64,000 nt of DNA from Prochlorococcus sp. AG-409-F19 (GTDB taxonomy: Bacteria > Cyanobacteriota > Cyanobacteriia > PCC-6307 > Cyanobiaceae): contig QCJV01000002.1 in the NCBI GenBank assembly GCA_003215795.1, positions 1 to 64,000 of the forward strand. The letters are read 5' to 3'. Position numbers and translations under genes: made by a program. This document shows, in pieces, positions 31,323 to 43,173 of the stretch. The notes beneath the pieces were generated by a model. It was not told the DNA's origin and ran no database searches. It was given only the letters and a program-made list of their open reading frames with translations. The number at the start of each line of letters is the position of its first letter. Position 1 is the stretch's first letter.

Positions 31323-31362
31323 CTTTTGACAAATAGTTGCAAGAATTAGACTAAGATTAGAA

Positions 31363-32004
31363 TTATTTAACCTTGTTAGAATTTCGATAATAAATCTGAC
31401 GAAATACTTTTAAGCCTTGACTTTTTACATACTTTTCTCTTTCCGTAAGTATAGGGAAGGGGTTTGAAATTGTAGATAATTCACTATTCGGAAATTTACT
31501 ATTAAAGCATTTACTTAGATCAATTAAATTAGTCATGTCATTCATAATACTCCTAACATCACTCTGAATGAATAATTCAGAGCCAGTATCTAAATTTTCA
31601 GTTAGTAGGGTTAAAAAAGAAGAAGTTAAAAGCCTTCTTTTCCTATGCCTTTTTTTAAACCATGGATCAGGAAATTGGATTGATACTCTTTTAACCTTAC
31701 TTTTACCAAAGTTAATTAACCAATTCTTCAAACTTACATTTGCATTGCAAAATAAAAAACTTAAATTATTTAAACCTAATTTAACTCTGTCTTTCTCCGC
31801 TCCGATTACCAAAGATTCTCTAATCTCAAGGCCCAGAAAATTCCATTGACTATTAGATGAAGCCATTTCAAGGAGGAAGTTTCCTCTACCACAACCAATG
31901 TCAAGGTGTATGGGCAAATAAATGTTGTCAAATAATTTAGAGACCTCAGGAAGATCTTTTTCAAGCTGAAAGAAATGACTCAATGGATTAACGTGTTGTC
32001 GCAC
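31363..32004 (-). CDS. trmB: tRNA (guanine-N7-)-methyltransferase
   Basis: [38 protein letters not shown]. Confidence 0.94.
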   Translation of the reverse strand: MRQHVNPLSHFFQLEKDLPEVSKLFDNIYLPIHLDIGCGRGNFLLEMASSNSQWNFLGLEIRESLVIGAEKDRVKLGLNNLSFLFCNANVSLKNWLINFGKSKVKRVSIQFPDPWFKKRHRKRRLLTSSFLTLLTENLDTGSELFIQSDVRSIMNDMTNLIDLSKCFNSKFPNSELSTISNPFPILTEREKYVKSQGLKVFRQIYYRNSNKVK

Positions 32005-32088
32005 TATTGAAAAGTTTTTACTAATTTCCTAGCGTTAGCCTACTTAAGGGGCTTATAGGTTGATAATAAATAAGTTAAAGCTTTCTAC

Positions 32089-32700
32089 GTGTCAGAAATT
32101 TCATACCGCTCACTTGTTTGGCTAAGCTATAGGCTTGGAGCGACTTTTGCTTTTGGGATTCCATTAGTACTATTGATTTGGTCGTCAATAAAAAATGAGC
32201 CTTCCATTATTAGGCTTTTATCAATCTATTGGAAAGTTGCTAGTTTAATGCTCATTAGCATGCTTCTTCTAACAGGGAATAGATCTATAGGTTATTTAAC
32301 TTCATTTCTATCGCCATTTTTAATGATTACATGTCTATGGTTTTGGATAGACCTTAATGAAGAGCTAAAAGAGTTACCTCCCCAAAAAGCATTGCCTTTT
32401 GTCTTAAAAGCATGGCGATGGTCATTGAGTGTTTATGGTTGTTTTTATGCATCACTCTCGTTCAAAAGCTTAAATTGCCTAAATCAAACAACCAACTCTC
32501 AATGTTCCTTGTGGAGAGAAGCACCATCCGGACTAAATCAAGTAATTAAAAGTATCTTTAATTTTCTTTTTGGAGCTAGCTGGACAGAAACATTATCAGC
32601 TTTTATAGGTTATCTGGCATTAATAATTTATATTGTTGGAGTAATACAATGGTTAATTATAAGGCTTCCTAAAAAAGGGCGGATCGCTGGAGACTTTTAA
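32089..32700 (+). CDS. DUF3177-like conserved cyanobacterial membrane protein
   Basis: Multi-TM protein, YRSLVWLSYRLGATFAFGIPLVLLIW; GTG start. Confidence 0.7.
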   Translation: MSEISYRSLVWLSYRLGATFAFGIPLVLLIWSSIKNEPSIIRLLSIYWKVASLMLISMLLLTGNRSIGYLTSFLSPFLMITCLWFWIDLNEELKELPPQKALPFVLKAWRWSLSVYGCFYASLSFKSLNCLNQTTNSQCSLWREAPSGLNQVIKSIFNFLFGASWTETLSAFIGYLALIIYIVGVIQWLIIRLPKKGRIAGDF

Positions 32701-32770
32701 TCTGTTAAAACCGATAAAAATGAAACCTACTAAAGAGATTTCTTTTTTCTTATCTTCAACTATAAAATTC

Positions 32771-35680
32771 TTAAGGCAAACGTTGTAATGTCCTAATGCA
32801 CCTATTACATATGGATTTATGAATTGAGTGATGGCCTATATCAACTTCATAATGCCAACATCTTTCACACTTTAACCCTCTCGATTTCGAGACCTCAATA
32901 ATAGCCATACTATCCTCTTCATTAAACAAAATCTCAGCCCATGGCTCGCCCCCAATTTGGACTTTAGAAACAATTAACCAATCGGACAATCTATCGACTT
33001 CTGGATCACCATTTTTTTCCATGTATGCCAATGCATCATTCAAAGAGTCATTAATAGGTTGAATTCGTACTGATGCCTCAAGAGAGGAGCCTAACCCTTG
33101 TTTGATTCGGCAATCTTCCAAGGCCTTGTTAACGGATGTTCTTAATTCTCGCAATTGGTAAACTACATCATTTAAAGAATCATCAATCCAAAGGGAAGGA
33201 ACTTTAGGCCAACCTCTTTGAAAAACTGATTTTTCTTTCAATTCGTAAGGAATATTTTGCCATATATCTTCTGCCATGTGGCATAAAACAGGAGCTATAA
33301 TTCCTGATAAATTTTCAACAATCAAAGATAAAACATACTGACATGAGCGCCGCCGATTATCAGAGGGGGCACTTATATATAAACGATCTTTAGCTATATC
33401 TAGATAGAAATTTGACAAATCAACAACACAAAAACTTTGCAATAGCTGAAAGAACTTAGAAAACTCATAGTTTTCATATGCAACTGACATCTGATTAATA
33501 ACTTCTGCAGTTCTATTAAGCATCCATCGATCTAAAATAGATAGATCTTTAATTTGCAAGGAGTTCTGAGAGGGGTCGAAATCATGTAGATTACCTAATA
33601 AATACCTTGCAGTGTTTCTTACTTTTCTATAAACATCAGATAACTGACGTAAAATATTAGATCCAATTGGTACATCAACTGAATAATCAACGGAACTTAC
33701 CCACAATCTCAAAACATCTGCGCCAAAAGCAGGTTCTAATTTCTTATTATTTCCTCCATTAATAATTACGGAAGGGTCAATAATATTACCTAAAGACTTA
33801 CTCATCTTTCGACCATTTTCATCTAAAGCAAATCCATGTGTGAGAACTTTTAAATATGGGGCATGCCCAGATGCAGCTACTGAAGTCAATAATGAAGACT
33901 GAAACCAACCTCGATGTTGATCTGAACCCTCTAGATAAAGATCAGCTGGATAATTCATATCCTTTTTTCTAGAAGTAACCGCTGCCCAACTAGATCCAGA
34001 GTCAAACCAAACATCCATAGTATCTGTACCTTTTTGCCATTTATCTGCTTCTGAAGAATAATTACTAGGCAAAAGATCAGATTCATCTAGTTCCCACCAA
34101 ACATCAGAGCCATGCTTCTCAACCAAATCTTGAATATGACTAACTGTAGTTTTATTAAGAAGCACTTCATTCCCTTCCTTTGAATAAAATACTGGGATGG
34201 GAACTCCCCAAGTACGTTGCCTAGATATACACCAATCTCCTCTATCAGAAACCATAGTTTTAATACGTTTCTTACCCGATGAAGGGATCCATTCCACTTT
34301 CTCAATTTCATCTAAAGCATCACTTCTAAAACCTTCTACAGAAGCAAACCATTGCTCCGTTGCACGAAAAATAGTTTCTTTCTTAGTTCTCCAATCATAA
34401 GGATATTTATGCATATATGGTTTTTCTTTCAAAAGATTTCCAGATTCTTTTAAATCTTTAATTATCGCATTATTAGCATCCTTCAGAACATTTAAGCCTT
34501 CAAATCTACCAGCATCAGAAGTAAATATACCCTTTTCATTAACAGGGCAATTTATAGGTAAGTTATACTTAATTCCTGTATTGTAATCATCAATACCATG
34601 CCCAGGAGCCGTATGAACTATTCCTGTACCGGATTGAGTAGTAATATAACTTCCACCTATAACAAAAGGACAGACTTTATCAAACAAAGGATGCTTATAT
34701 AATGCTCCATCAAGCATGCGTCCTTTTATAATTGCTACTTTTTGATATTTGCAACCAATCTCTAAACTTACTTCTTCTAAAAGATCCTCAGCTAAAATAA
34801 TAAATTGGTTATTTTGACTTTTAGCAAAAACATATTCAACATTTTCATTAATTGCAACAGCAGCATTTGCCGGCAAAGTCCAGGGAGTTGTTGTCCAAAC
34901 TGCAACTTTAAGCTTGCCACTTAATTCATTTTCATTAAACGATAAATTCAAGCCTTGTTCACTAAGTAATTCATTCAATTTCCTCGGAATTTGTACAACA
35001 GGGAAAGACACGTAGATACTTTGGCTTGTATGGCCCTGGGGATATTCCAACTCTGCCTCCGCTAAAGCTGTCCTGGAACTAGGGCTCCAATGAACTGGCT
35101 TTAAACCCCGATAGATATATCCCTTAAGAGCCATTTCACCAAACAATCTAATCTGAGCAGCTTCATATTCTTTCTGAAGCGTAAGGTAGGGGTTTTCCCA
35201 ATCAGCCCAGACTCCCCATCGACGAAATCCATCTTTCTGACTTGCTATTTGCTTGTGCGCATAAGCGGCTGCTTTTTTTCGCAACTTTATGGGAGTCAAT
35301 TCCTCTCGCTCTTTTTTGCCGAGTTTCTGAAGTACTTTTAATTCAATCGGTAATCCATGACAGTCCCATCCTGGAACAAATCTAACCTTACGTCCCTTCA
35401 TGATCTGATATTTATTGATTATGTCTTTAAGAACTTTATTAAGAGCATGGCCCATATGAAGATTTCCATTTGCATATGGAGGGCCATCATGCAAAGTAAA
35501 TATTTCTCCTTTATTTCCTAAGCCAATAGACAAATCTATACCTTCATTCTCCCAAAATTTTTGCAATTCAGGTTCACGAACAATTGAATTTGCCCGCATC
35601 CCAAAGTTTGTCTTTAAAAGGTTTAAAGTTTCTTTGTAGGAAGGACGCTTGTCTCCATCCTTTTTTTTCTCGTTATTCAC
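32771..35680 (-). CDS. ileS: Isoleucyl-tRNA synthetase
   Basis: [35 protein letters not shown]...ICNRC zinc motif. Confidence 0.97.
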   Translation of the reverse strand: MNNEKKKDGDKRPSYKETLNLLKTNFGMRANSIVREPELQKFWENEGIDLSIGLGNKGEIFTLHDGPPYANGNLHMGHALNKVLKDIINKYQIMKGRKVRFVPGWDCHGLPIELKVLQKLGKKEREELTPIKLRKKAAAYAHKQIASQKDGFRRWGVWADWENPYLTLQKEYEAAQIRLFGEMALKGYIYRGLKPVHWSPSSRTALAEAELEYPQGHTSQSIYVSFPVVQIPRKLNELLSEQGLNLSFNENELSGKLKVAVWTTTPWTLPANAAVAINENVEYVFAKSQNNQFIILAEDLLEEVSLEIGCKYQKVAIIKGRMLDGALYKHPLFDKVCPFVIGGSYITTQSGTGIVHTAPGHGIDDYNTGIKYNLPINCPVNEKGIFTSDAGRFEGLNVLKDANNAIIKDLKESGNLLKEKPYMHKYPYDWRTKKETIFRATEQWFASVEGFRSDALDEIEKVEWIPSSGKKRIKTMVSDRGDWCISRQRTWGVPIPVFYSKEGNEVLLNKTTVSHIQDLVEKHGSDVWWELDESDLLPSNYSSEADKWQKGTDTMDVWFDSGSSWAAVTSRKKDMNYPADLYLEGSDQHRGWFQSSLLTSVAASGHAPYLKVLTHGFALDENGRKMSKSLGNIIDPSVIINGGNNKKLEPAFGADVLRLWVSSVDYSVDVPIGSNILRQLSDVYRKVRNTARYLLGNLHDFDPSQNSLQIKDLSILDRWMLNRTAEVINQMSVAYENYEFSKFFQLLQSFCVVDLSNFYLDIAKDRLYISAPSDNRRRSCQYVLSLIVENLSGIIAPVLCHMAEDIWQNIPYELKEKSVFQRGWPKVPSLWIDDSLNDVVYQLRELRTSVNKALEDCRIKQGLGSSLEASVRIQPINDSLNDALAYMEKNGDPEVDRLSDWLIVSKVQIGGEPWAEILFNEEDSMAIIEVSKSRGLKCERCWHYEVDIGHHSIHKSICNRCIRTLQRLP

Positions 35681-35705
35681 AATGATGATTGATCAGAGAA
35701 GATTA

Positions 35706-36252
35706 TTAAATGTCGGAAGATTTATTCCCCGATTGTAATGTTGAAATCTGATCGGAGACTAAAGTATTTTCTTCAATAATAACCTCTTGAGAGGATTGGA
35801 TCTTGTCTTCTGAAGGTTTTTTTTCATCATTAATTTCTGGCCTAACCCACTTTTTCCCTATTTTGCTTAGTTTGGACTTAGGTTTAAGAAGGTTGAATAG
35901 CTCTAATATTATAGAACCAAGTTTTTTTCCCGCTAAAAAAAACCTGGTTAAAGCTATCTTTCCAACGATTCAAAGTCTTCAAGGAGATTTTCTCTTCTTC
36001 GCTAAGTTGCTGCCATCTATATTGAGAGATCTCTATAAGAAGTCTCGAAATAATTAAAAAGCCTAATAAGATTACTAGCATTGGCGAGCCATCAAGGCTT
36101 TCATAGCTATTTATTAGAACGAGGCCTAAAAGCATAATTATTGCTGACCAAAGAGCATCCCTAGGTCGACTTAACTCAGCAAGCAAGAGGGATGCAAGTA
36201 AAATTGAAAACCCTAAAGAAATAGCAAGATATCCAATCAACAATGCAGGCAT
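35706..36252 (-). CDS. Ycf66-family membrane protein, apparently frame-disrupted at homopolymer runs
   Basis: N-terminal ORF 36252-35884 (MPALLIGYLAISL...ELSRPRD...); reading continues in the other frame through ...KKLGSIILELFNLLKPKSKLSKIGKKWVRPEINDEKK... to stop at 35706. Confidence 0.65.
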
Positions 36253-36511
36253 AATTTCAAAAGTAGCTATTCATATACCTATTTTGTCCAAGGTTGCTAA
36301 ATAAGCTCATTTTTAAAATAAAAAAGAGCTTATTAACTACTAAATCAAATACTGCCCTGACATGACTGAGCTAAGTTTTCTAAAACGAAAGTTAGATAAA
36401 TTAATCTCAAAAGATCTTTGTGAATCTATCGATAATGATCGGCCAGCTTAAAAAAATGAGCATATCAGCCGCTATAGTAAACAAGGGTAAGGGAGGTCTT
36501 AACGTCCATTA

Positions 36512-36593
36512 GCCCATCTGGCGGAATTGGTAGACGCGCTGGTTTTAGGTACCAGTGACTTCGGTCGTGGGAGTTCAAGTCTCCCGGTGGGCA
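36512..36593 (+). tRNA. tRNA-Leu (UAG)
   Basis: GCCCATC/GGTGGGC acceptor stem, anticodon loop TTTAGGT, long variable arm, T-arm GTTCAAGTC. Confidence 0.94.
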
Positions 36594-36649
36594 TCAATTA
36601 ATGTGTAAGTAGGCATTTGTTTGTTTCTATGTTGTAATTCAAAAGATCC

Positions 36650-37681
36650 ATGAACAAAACAATAAATTCTATTCAAAAGAAAGATCAATCTTTAAATTTT
36701 CAATCTTCTTCTTTTTGGCAAAAACGTATTAAAGAATATTTAGATCCGCCAGATTTTCTAAATCCAACTGTGGGTCTATTCCTTGGTGGCTATGCAATAG
36801 CATTCTTAACAATTTGGCAGTGGTATAAAGGTATTTGGCCATTACCAGTATTAGTGGGTCTTGCATTCCTTGCGCTACATATGGAAGGCACTGTTATTCA
36901 CGATGCATGCCATAAAGCCGCACATCCAAATAAGTGGGTTAACCAAGCAATGGGCCATGGGTCAGCAATATTATTAGGTTTTAGCTTCCCAGTATTTACA
37001 AGGGTTCACCTTCAACATCACTCACATGTAAATGACCCCAAACATGACCCTGATCATATAGTCAGTACTTTTGGACCGGTATGGTTAATTGCTCCAAGAT
37101 TTTTTTATCATGAATATTTCTTCTTTCAAAGAAAATTATGGAGAAAATATGAACTCATTCAATGGGGCTTTGAACGCTCATTTTTTATAACAATTGTAAT
37201 GGCAGGTATACATTTTAATTTTATGAATGTCATTTACAATTTGTGGTTTGGCCCAGCCTTAATGGTCGGTGTAACTCTTGGAATATTCTTTGATTATTTG
37301 CCTCATAGACCATTTATGGCTCGAAATAAATGGAAAAATTCAAGGGTATATCCTAGTCGAATAATGAATATACTTATAATGGGTCAAAATTATCACCTTG
37401 TTCATCATTTATGGCCTTCTATTCCTTGGTTTGAATATAAACCAGCATATGAAGTAACTAAACCATTATTGGAGGAAAAAGGTTCTCCACAAAGAATAGG
37501 TATATTTGAGTCCAAAAAAGATGGTCTTAACTTCCTTTATGACATTCTACTAGGGGTAAGGAGTCACAAAAAGAGTAGAAGTAAGATGCGGCCATTAGCA
37601 AATCTTATACCAAATAAGCAATGGCGAAAGAAATGGATTTATTTACTACGTAAAACTGCTGTCATCCCCGATAAAAATTAG
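36650..37681 (+). CDS. crtR: Beta-carotene hydroxylase / fatty-acid-desaturase-family protein (CrtR-type)
   Basis: His boxes HDACHKAAH, HLQHHSHVND, NYHLVHHLWPSIPWF. Confidence 0.9.
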   Translation: MNKTINSIQKKDQSLNFQSSSFWQKRIKEYLDPPDFLNPTVGLFLGGYAIAFLTIWQWYKGIWPLPVLVGLAFLALHMEGTVIHDACHKAAHPNKWVNQAMGHGSAILLGFSFPVFTRVHLQHHSHVNDPKHDPDHIVSTFGPVWLIAPRFFYHEYFFFQRKLWRKYELIQWGFERSFFITIVMAGIHFNFMNVIYNLWFGPALMVGVTLGIFFDYLPHRPFMARNKWKNSRVYPSRIMNILIMGQNYHLVHHLWPSIPWFEYKPAYEVTKPLLEEKGSPQRIGIFESKKDGLNFLYDILLGVRSHKKSRSKMRPLANLIPNKQWRKKWIYLLRKTAVIPDKN

Positions 37682-37688
37682 ATTTTAA

Positions 37689-37988
37689 TTATTCTGAAAG
37701 TATCTTTGGAACTTTAAAAAATTCACCTTCTCTTTGAGGAGCTAGGTCCAAAATTTCTTCTCTAACACCAGAGGTGCAAGAAACTACAGTATCCTCTCTT
37801 AATACATTGACAACCTCAACAGCTCTAGATGTTGGGGGTACATTACTGGTGTCAATTCTCTCAAGTTGAGAAATATATTCTAGAATTCCTTCCAGTTGAT
37901 TTGAATACTTTTCAATATCATCTTCAGGAATCTCCAAGCGACAAAGTTTAGCAACTTTTCGTACATCATCTGGGGAAATTCTTGTCAT
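37689..37988 (-). CDS. gatC: Aspartyl/glutamyl-tRNA(Asn/Gln) amidotransferase subunit C
   Basis: [47 protein letters not shown]. Confidence 0.93.
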   Translation of the reverse strand: MTRISPDDVRKVAKLCRLEIPEDDIEKYSNQLEGILEYISQLERIDTSNVPPTSRAVEVVNVLREDTVVSCTSGVREEILDLAPQREGEFFKVPKILSE

Positions 37989-38785
37989 GCTTCTTTAAGA
38001 AAATCTAATAAGTTTTTAGATAAAGCATCAGCTGCTTTATCTAAAAACTTTTCACCATCTCTTGCATTGGCCAAAAATGGATCTGATCCCATTCTGCCAT
38101 CAAAGTATCTTTCACGGAAGTCTTTATAATCATATATAGGACCAGCAGGAGAAGGTGGTGGTAGTTCAAATTGCTTGCTCAATAACATTGGTTCAAGATA
38201 CAACGTAAGAGCAATCTCACTAGGCGTTGCATGCTGCCCCTCTTTATCCCCATAGATAGATTGAGCCTCTTTGAAGACTTCTGGAACCATAAACCAATTA
38301 GCAAGTTTACATTGAAATGATTTTGATTCTAATAATTCCATCTTTGATATGGTCCGATAAGCCTGAGAAAATGCAGATTTCATAGTTGCAATATTCCCTC
38401 CATGACCATTAACAATGAAAATTTTTTCAAATCCATGTATAGCAAGAGATATCAAAAGATCATGAACTAAGGCAAGGAGTGTTGTAGGCCTAAGACTCAT
38501 TGTTCCTGCAAAGCCAAGATGATGTTCTGCCATCCCATATGACTGAGTAGGAGCAACAAGTACACCAGTTCTCTTGCTAACCTCATGTGCTACAGCTTGA
38601 GCAGTTAATGCATCAGTTCCTATTGCTCCAGTTGGACCATGTTGCTCTGTTGATCCAATAGGCAAAATAATCCCTTTACAATGCTGCAAATATTCCTCTA
38701 CTTCTGGCCAAGTAAAAAGGTCTAATCGAATAGTGGGATTAGTCTGGTCCAAAAATTGTTTGTTTAACTTAGACTTTTTCTTCAT
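37985..38785 (-). CDS. Creatininase family protein
   Basis: [54 protein letters not shown]. Confidence 0.9.
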   Translation of the reverse strand: MKKKSKLNKQFLDQTNPTIRLDLFTWPEVEEYLQHCKGIILPIGSTEQHGPTGAIGTDALTAQAVAHEVSKRTGVLVAPTQSYGMAEHHLGFAGTMSLRPTTLLALVHDLLISLAIHGFEKIFIVNGHGGNIATMKSAFSQAYRTISKMELLESKSFQCKLANWFMVPEVFKEAQSIYGDKEGQHATPSEIALTLYLEPMLLSKQFELPPPSPAGPIYDYKDFRERYFDGRMGSDPFLANARDGEKFLDKAADALSKNLLDFLKEA

Positions 38786-38970
38786 TTATTTAATTAACTA
38801 TTCATTTAATCTAATGTGAAAGAGTACTTATAGTTTTAGACATAGCTTTCGAAAAAAGTAATTTTACTCATTTATTATCCTTATTTAAAATAGATCATTC
38901 ACCATTACCAGCAGATTTTTTTTGCAAGCCATCGGAATTAGTAGCTCCTGACTTAATAGGTTGCCTGCTT

Positions 38971-39507
38971 GTGAAGCGCAAAAGTAATCGGCAACTTCTC
39001 TGGGGTGTAATTGTTGAGACAGAGGCATATTGTCAATCTGAACCTGGATGCCATGGCTTTCATAAAAGAACCAAAAGAAATGAAACTCTTTTTGGGGAGC
39101 CTGGTCGTTTATATGTTTATCTCACATATGGCAAATATCACTGCGTGAATATAGTGACTTATAAATCAGGGTGGGCTAATGGTGTCCTTCTGAGAGCAAT
39201 AGCAATCCCAAATGAACATGAACGTATTGCAGCAGGGCCAGGGTTACTGGCAAATAGATTTGGATTGAACAGAAGTCATGACAATTTACTAGTCTCTATA
39301 GAGAATGGTATATGGGTCTGTAAAGGAAAATCAGCTAACAATATGAACAAAATTATTCAAACAACAAGGATTGGGATTTCAAAAGCAAAAAGCCTACGAT
39401 GGAGATGGTACATGAAAAGCAGTCGAAGTGTTAGCAAACGAGCCAAAGGGGATCGTTGCCCATCAGTTTTGCAATCTTGGCAACCAAGATTGGAAGAAGG
39501 CCTATGA
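38971..39507 (+). CDS. DNA-3-methyladenine glycosylase (AAG/MPG family)
   Basis: [50 protein letters not shown]; conserved N-terminus extends upstream (see finding). Confidence 0.88.
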   Translation: MKRKSNRQLLWGVIVETEAYCQSEPGCHGFHKRTKRNETLFGEPGRLYVYLTYGKYHCVNIVTYKSGWANGVLLRAIAIPNEHERIAAGPGLLANRFGLNRSHDNLLVSIENGIWVCKGKSANNMNKIIQTTRIGISKAKSLRWRWYMKSSRSVSKRAKGDRCPSVLQSWQPRLEEGL

Positions 39508-40523
39508 GTAACTGGAAACATAAACACATTATTGATTTAGCCTCCTTCTCTTTTGAGGATTATAAAGAGGTTCTCCAACTTGCTAATCGCTTCAAAAAAC
39601 TTCCTCAAACAGGGTCAAGAAAGTTACCGGCATTACAGGGCCGTCTAATAGCAACTTTATTTTTTGAACCAAGTACAAGAACACGAAGTAGCTTTGAACT
39701 TGCAGCGAAAAGACTATCTGCAGAAGTTCAGTCCTTTTCACCGTCATCAAGCTCCTTAAGCAAAGGAGAAACCCCTCTTGATACTGTTATGACCTATGTA
39801 GCAATGGGGGCCGAGGTTCTTGTCATAAGGCATAATTCTGCTGGAGTACCTGCTCAGCTTGCACAATACTTAGATCAGAAAAACAAGAAAGTTTCAATCC
39901 TCAATGGAGGGGATGGACTTCATAGTCACCCAAGCCAAGCACTTTTGGACTTATTTACATTGACCAATTACTTTGGGGATGAACAAAGTACTCCTGAAAG
40001 TCTTGTTGGGAAAACAATTACGATTGTTGGAGATATTCTTCATTCAAGAGTAGCTCGTTCAAATCTATGGAGCCTTACTGCTTGTGGCGCAAACGTAATT
40101 CTCTGTGGTCCACAATCACTCCTCCCAGAAGACTTCACAAGATTTGCTGAAAAGCCTCCGTCCGGGCAAAAAAACGACCCAATTAAGAGACGTGGGAAAA
40201 TTACAATCTGTAGATCATTAATGAAAGCATTAGAAAACACAGATGCGGTGATCGCATTGAGACTACAAAAAGAAAGAATGAGTGAGAATCTAATTTCGAA
40301 CTTAAATTTATATCATCATGAATATGGAATCACTCACAAGAAGTTAGAATGGTGCAAGAAGAGAATACCTATCTTACATCCTGGCCCTGTTAATAGAGGA
40401 ATTGAAATAAGTAGTGAATTATTAGAAGATAATTCTATTTGCTTAGTTAATGAGCAAGTTTCCAATGGAATACCCATTAGGATGTCTCTGCTCTACCTTC
40501 TTGCCGCAACAAATATCAATTAA
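39504..40523 (+). CDS. pyrB: Aspartate carbamoyltransferase catalytic subunit
   Basis: [28 protein letters not shown]; likely start MSNW at 39504 overlapping the upstream stop (ATGA). Confidence 0.95.
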   Translation: MSNWKHKHIIDLASFSFEDYKEVLQLANRFKKLPQTGSRKLPALQGRLIATLFFEPSTRTRSSFELAAKRLSAEVQSFSPSSSSLSKGETPLDTVMTYVAMGAEVLVIRHNSAGVPAQLAQYLDQKNKKVSILNGGDGLHSHPSQALLDLFTLTNYFGDEQSTPESLVGKTITIVGDILHSRVARSNLWSLTACGANVILCGPQSLLPEDFTRFAEKPPSGQKNDPIKRRGKITICRSLMKALENTDAVIALRLQKERMSENLISNLNLYHHEYGITHKKLEWCKKRIPILHPGPVNRGIEISSELLEDNSICLVNEQVSNGIPIRMSLLYLLAATNIN

Positions 40524-40550
40524 GTTAAAGTTAACAAAAAATTATCATTC

Positions 40551-40889
40551 TCAAAATAATTTAAATCCCTCCATAAATAACCCATAGACAAAGCCCATTC
40601 TAAAGCTATCTATTACTGCCCTAGGAGTAGATCTTGCCTCTTTTCTATTAATCTCTGACCTTCTAAAGCGAACAAAAAGTTCAATCAGAATAACTGTAAA
40701 AAATGCTCCCACAGGATCCATCAAAGATAACGCTCCATTGATCATTCCTATAGAGCTTCCTAAAGAAAATGCAAAGAAAAAAATTATTATTAGTAATGAG
40801 TACTTCCTCCATGGATTTGCAACCCATAAGTCTAAACGAGAAATGATATTTATAATATTTCGGCTAAACCCTGTTGACTGGTACTTCAT
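40551..40889 (-). CDS. DUF565/Ycf20-like membrane protein
   Basis: NPWRKYSLLIIIFFFAFSLGSSIGMINGALSLMDPVGAFFTVILIELFVRF. Confidence 0.72.
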   Translation of the reverse strand: MKYQSTGFSRNIINIISRLDLWVANPWRKYSLLIIIFFFAFSLGSSIGMINGALSLMDPVGAFFTVILIELFVRFRRSEINRKEARSTPRAVIDSFRMGFVYGLFMEGFKLF

Positions 40890-41031
40890 TCAATAGAAGT
40901 TTAAATTTTCAACCGTGTTGAAGATTTAAAATATAAGTATTAATTAAATTTTACAAGCTATTCAAATATTCTTCAAGGTGTCAATACTGGCAAAAAAATA
41001 ATCAAGCTAAAAAGGGAAAAACAGAACGGAG

Positions 41032-41232
41032 CTAAGCATCTTCTTGTTTCATTTTGGACTTTGATTTACCTTCTAGCAATTCATGCAAAGCCTCCATTTG
41101 GGCCATAACTCCTCTAATTTCTCCAGGTTCAGGTAATAATCCATCATCCAACACTCCTTGATGCATCTCTCGAAGCTCTTGCCTGATGTATCGAAGATGG
41201 CTTACGACCTGCTCCCTTTTTGATTGAGACAT
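41032..41232 (-). CDS. Small conserved hypothetical protein
   Basis: 66-aa soluble ORF, charged helical composition. Confidence 0.55.
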   Translation of the reverse strand: MSQSKREQVVSHLRYIRQELREMHQGVLDDGLLPEPGEIRGVMAQMEALHELLEGKSKSKMKQEDA

Positions 41233-41460
41233 AAAATAACTTTTCCTTCATAGCTTCTTTTACCGCATTAATTTGCTTCTCGCAGGGAGAACCAAGCAAT
41301 TGAAGATAAAGTCAACATCAAAGATTTAGAATTACATCTATCATCAATAAGAATGGTCTGCCAAATTTTCAAATGATATGGATAAAATCAAAGCTTTTTA
41401 TTGATTACCTTTTTTAATAGGATGACTAATTAGCAGTGATTCAATTCAACTGAAGAAACC

Positions 41461-41700
41461 ATGGCTAAGAAAGATATAGATTTAAATTGCTCAAACCTTA
41501 AAATCACCGAAGAGCTTCTCTTAAAGTTCGATGACCAATCAACTGCTCAACTAGCAGAAAGGCTAGAAGAAGAGGATTATACTAGTCCTTTTGATAGCTT
41601 AAATGACTGGCACCTTTTAAGAGCTCTAGCGATACACCGGCCAGAATTAACTCTTAATTACCATCATTTAATCGATCAGGAACCATTTGATGAAGATTGA
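41461..41700 (+). CDS. DUF2555-like conserved cyanobacterial protein
   Basis: LAERLEEEDYTSPFDSLNDWHLLRALAIHRPEL; 14-nt overlap with downstream coaBC. Confidence 0.7.
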   Translation: MAKKDIDLNCSNLKITEELLLKFDDQSTAQLAERLEEEDYTSPFDSLNDWHLLRALAIHRPELTLNYHHLIDQEPFDED

Positions 41701-42952
41701 GGAAACTCAAAAATTAAAAGGCCAGAAGATCCTTGTAATTGCTACTGGGAGCATCGCAGCTGTAAAAACTCCACTTCTAGTTAGCAATTTAATTCAAGTT
41801 GGGGCAGAAGTTCGATGCATAGTCACTTCAAGCGCTGCGCGTTTGGTGAGTCCCCTCTCTTTAGCCACTTTAAGTCGAAATCGCTGCTATGAAGACAAAG
41901 ACCAATGGGATCCTCAAAGAGAGAAACCATTGCATATTGAACTTTCTGAATGGGCAGATCTAATTGCAATTGCACCATTAAGCGCATCATCTCTTTCGCG
42001 GTGGGTCAATGGTCTTGGTGAGGGCTTAGCCGCAAGCGTACTTTTAGCGACAGAAAGACCTGTCATTGCAGCTGCAGCAATGAATACAGGTATGTGGAAG
42101 AACTTAGCAGTAAAAACAAATTGGCAGAAGCTGCAACAATTCCCCAATGTAATCACTTTGTCTCCCGCAGAAGGTCTATTGGCATGTGATCGAATTGGAG
42201 AAGGTCGAATGGCTAATTCTGAAATAATTCAATTGGCATTAGAAAGCGCCACAATACAAAGGTTCCCACTGGAAAAAGACTGGCAAGGCATAAATCTATT
42301 GGTAACTTCAGGAGCAACTATTGAAGATATTGATGCAGCTAGGTATCTAACTAATAGAAGCAGTGGGAAAATGGGTGTTCTATTAGGACAAGCAGCAAGA
42401 TTCAGAGGTGCAAAGGTTGACTTAATTCATGGCTCACTGCAAATCAATCCAGCGTTATTAGAAGGATTAAATTCTATTGAGGCTAGAAGCTCTAACAATA
42501 TGCTTAGTGCACTTGAGAAATTACAAACTTCTGCAGATGTAATTGCAATGGCAGCAGCAATCGCAGATATCCAAAGCAAGAAATGCAGTTTTGACAAAGT
42601 AGAGAAAGGAAAGCTTTTAGAATCTCTTAAGGATAAGTTTGAGATAGTCCCAGATTTACTAAAAAGTCTAGTTAAAAAAAAGCAGGCACACCAAGTTTTC
42701 CTTGGCTTTGCCGCCCTAACTGGCAATGATGATGAAATACAAAAACTTGCGATTTCAAAAAAGCAAAACAAAGGCTGCGATCTATTAATGGCAAATCCCA
42801 TTGACAGGCTGAATCAAGGTTTTGAATCAGAATTAAATGGAGGTTGGTTGATAGGTCCAGAAAATAAAATACTCAAAATCCCAATAAATTCAAAATTCTC
42901 CATAGCTCATCATTTATTGGATGCTATAAAAATTCAATTAATGACCAAATGA
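41687..42952 (+). CDS. coaBC: Bifunctional phosphopantothenoylcysteine decarboxylase/phosphopantothenate-cysteine ligase
   Basis: ILVIATGSIAAVKTP, AAAMNTGMW, LVTSGATIEDIDAARYLTNRSSGKMG. Confidence 0.94.
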   Translation: MMKIEETQKLKGQKILVIATGSIAAVKTPLLVSNLIQVGAEVRCIVTSSAARLVSPLSLATLSRNRCYEDKDQWDPQREKPLHIELSEWADLIAIAPLSASSLSRWVNGLGEGLAASVLLATERPVIAAAAMNTGMWKNLAVKTNWQKLQQFPNVITLSPAEGLLACDRIGEGRMANSEIIQLALESATIQRFPLEKDWQGINLLVTSGATIEDIDAARYLTNRSSGKMGVLLGQAARFRGAKVDLIHGSLQINPALLEGLNSIEARSSNNMLSALEKLQTSADVIAMAAAIADIQSKKCSFDKVEKGKLLESLKDKFEIVPDLLKSLVKKKQAHQVFLGFAALTGNDDEIQKLAISKKQNKGCDLLMANPIDRLNQGFESELNGGWLIGPENKILKIPINSKFSIAHHLLDAIKIQLMTK

Positions 42953-43173
42953 GAAAAAATTAACAATCCCGTTCACAAATCATAAGTTACAAAAATGTAC
43001 TGCGCTGGAAGAGATCTCAAGGAATCTAGCCATTTTTCAGGAAAATAATTAAGCTACGAGTTGTTTAGAGCTGCAAAAGGCTCTACATAAGGCGCAATTC
43101 CCCCTGTAAGCTCCCAACTGAGTAATAGGGCGGTTTTTATACCGCATACATTTGGCCTTTAGGCTTCCCATCC

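Noticed and set aside
35803-36057. 84-aa plus-strand ORF MSSEGFFSSLISGL...
   Set aside because: Antisense to the Ycf66-family gene and its frame-shifted tail; composition looks like a reverse translation of that gene.
37985-38785. Creatininase-family gene as a sign of a mycofactocin-like (MftE) peptide pathway
   Set aside because: No radical SAM or precursor-peptide genes nearby; neighbours are gatC and a DNA glycosylase.
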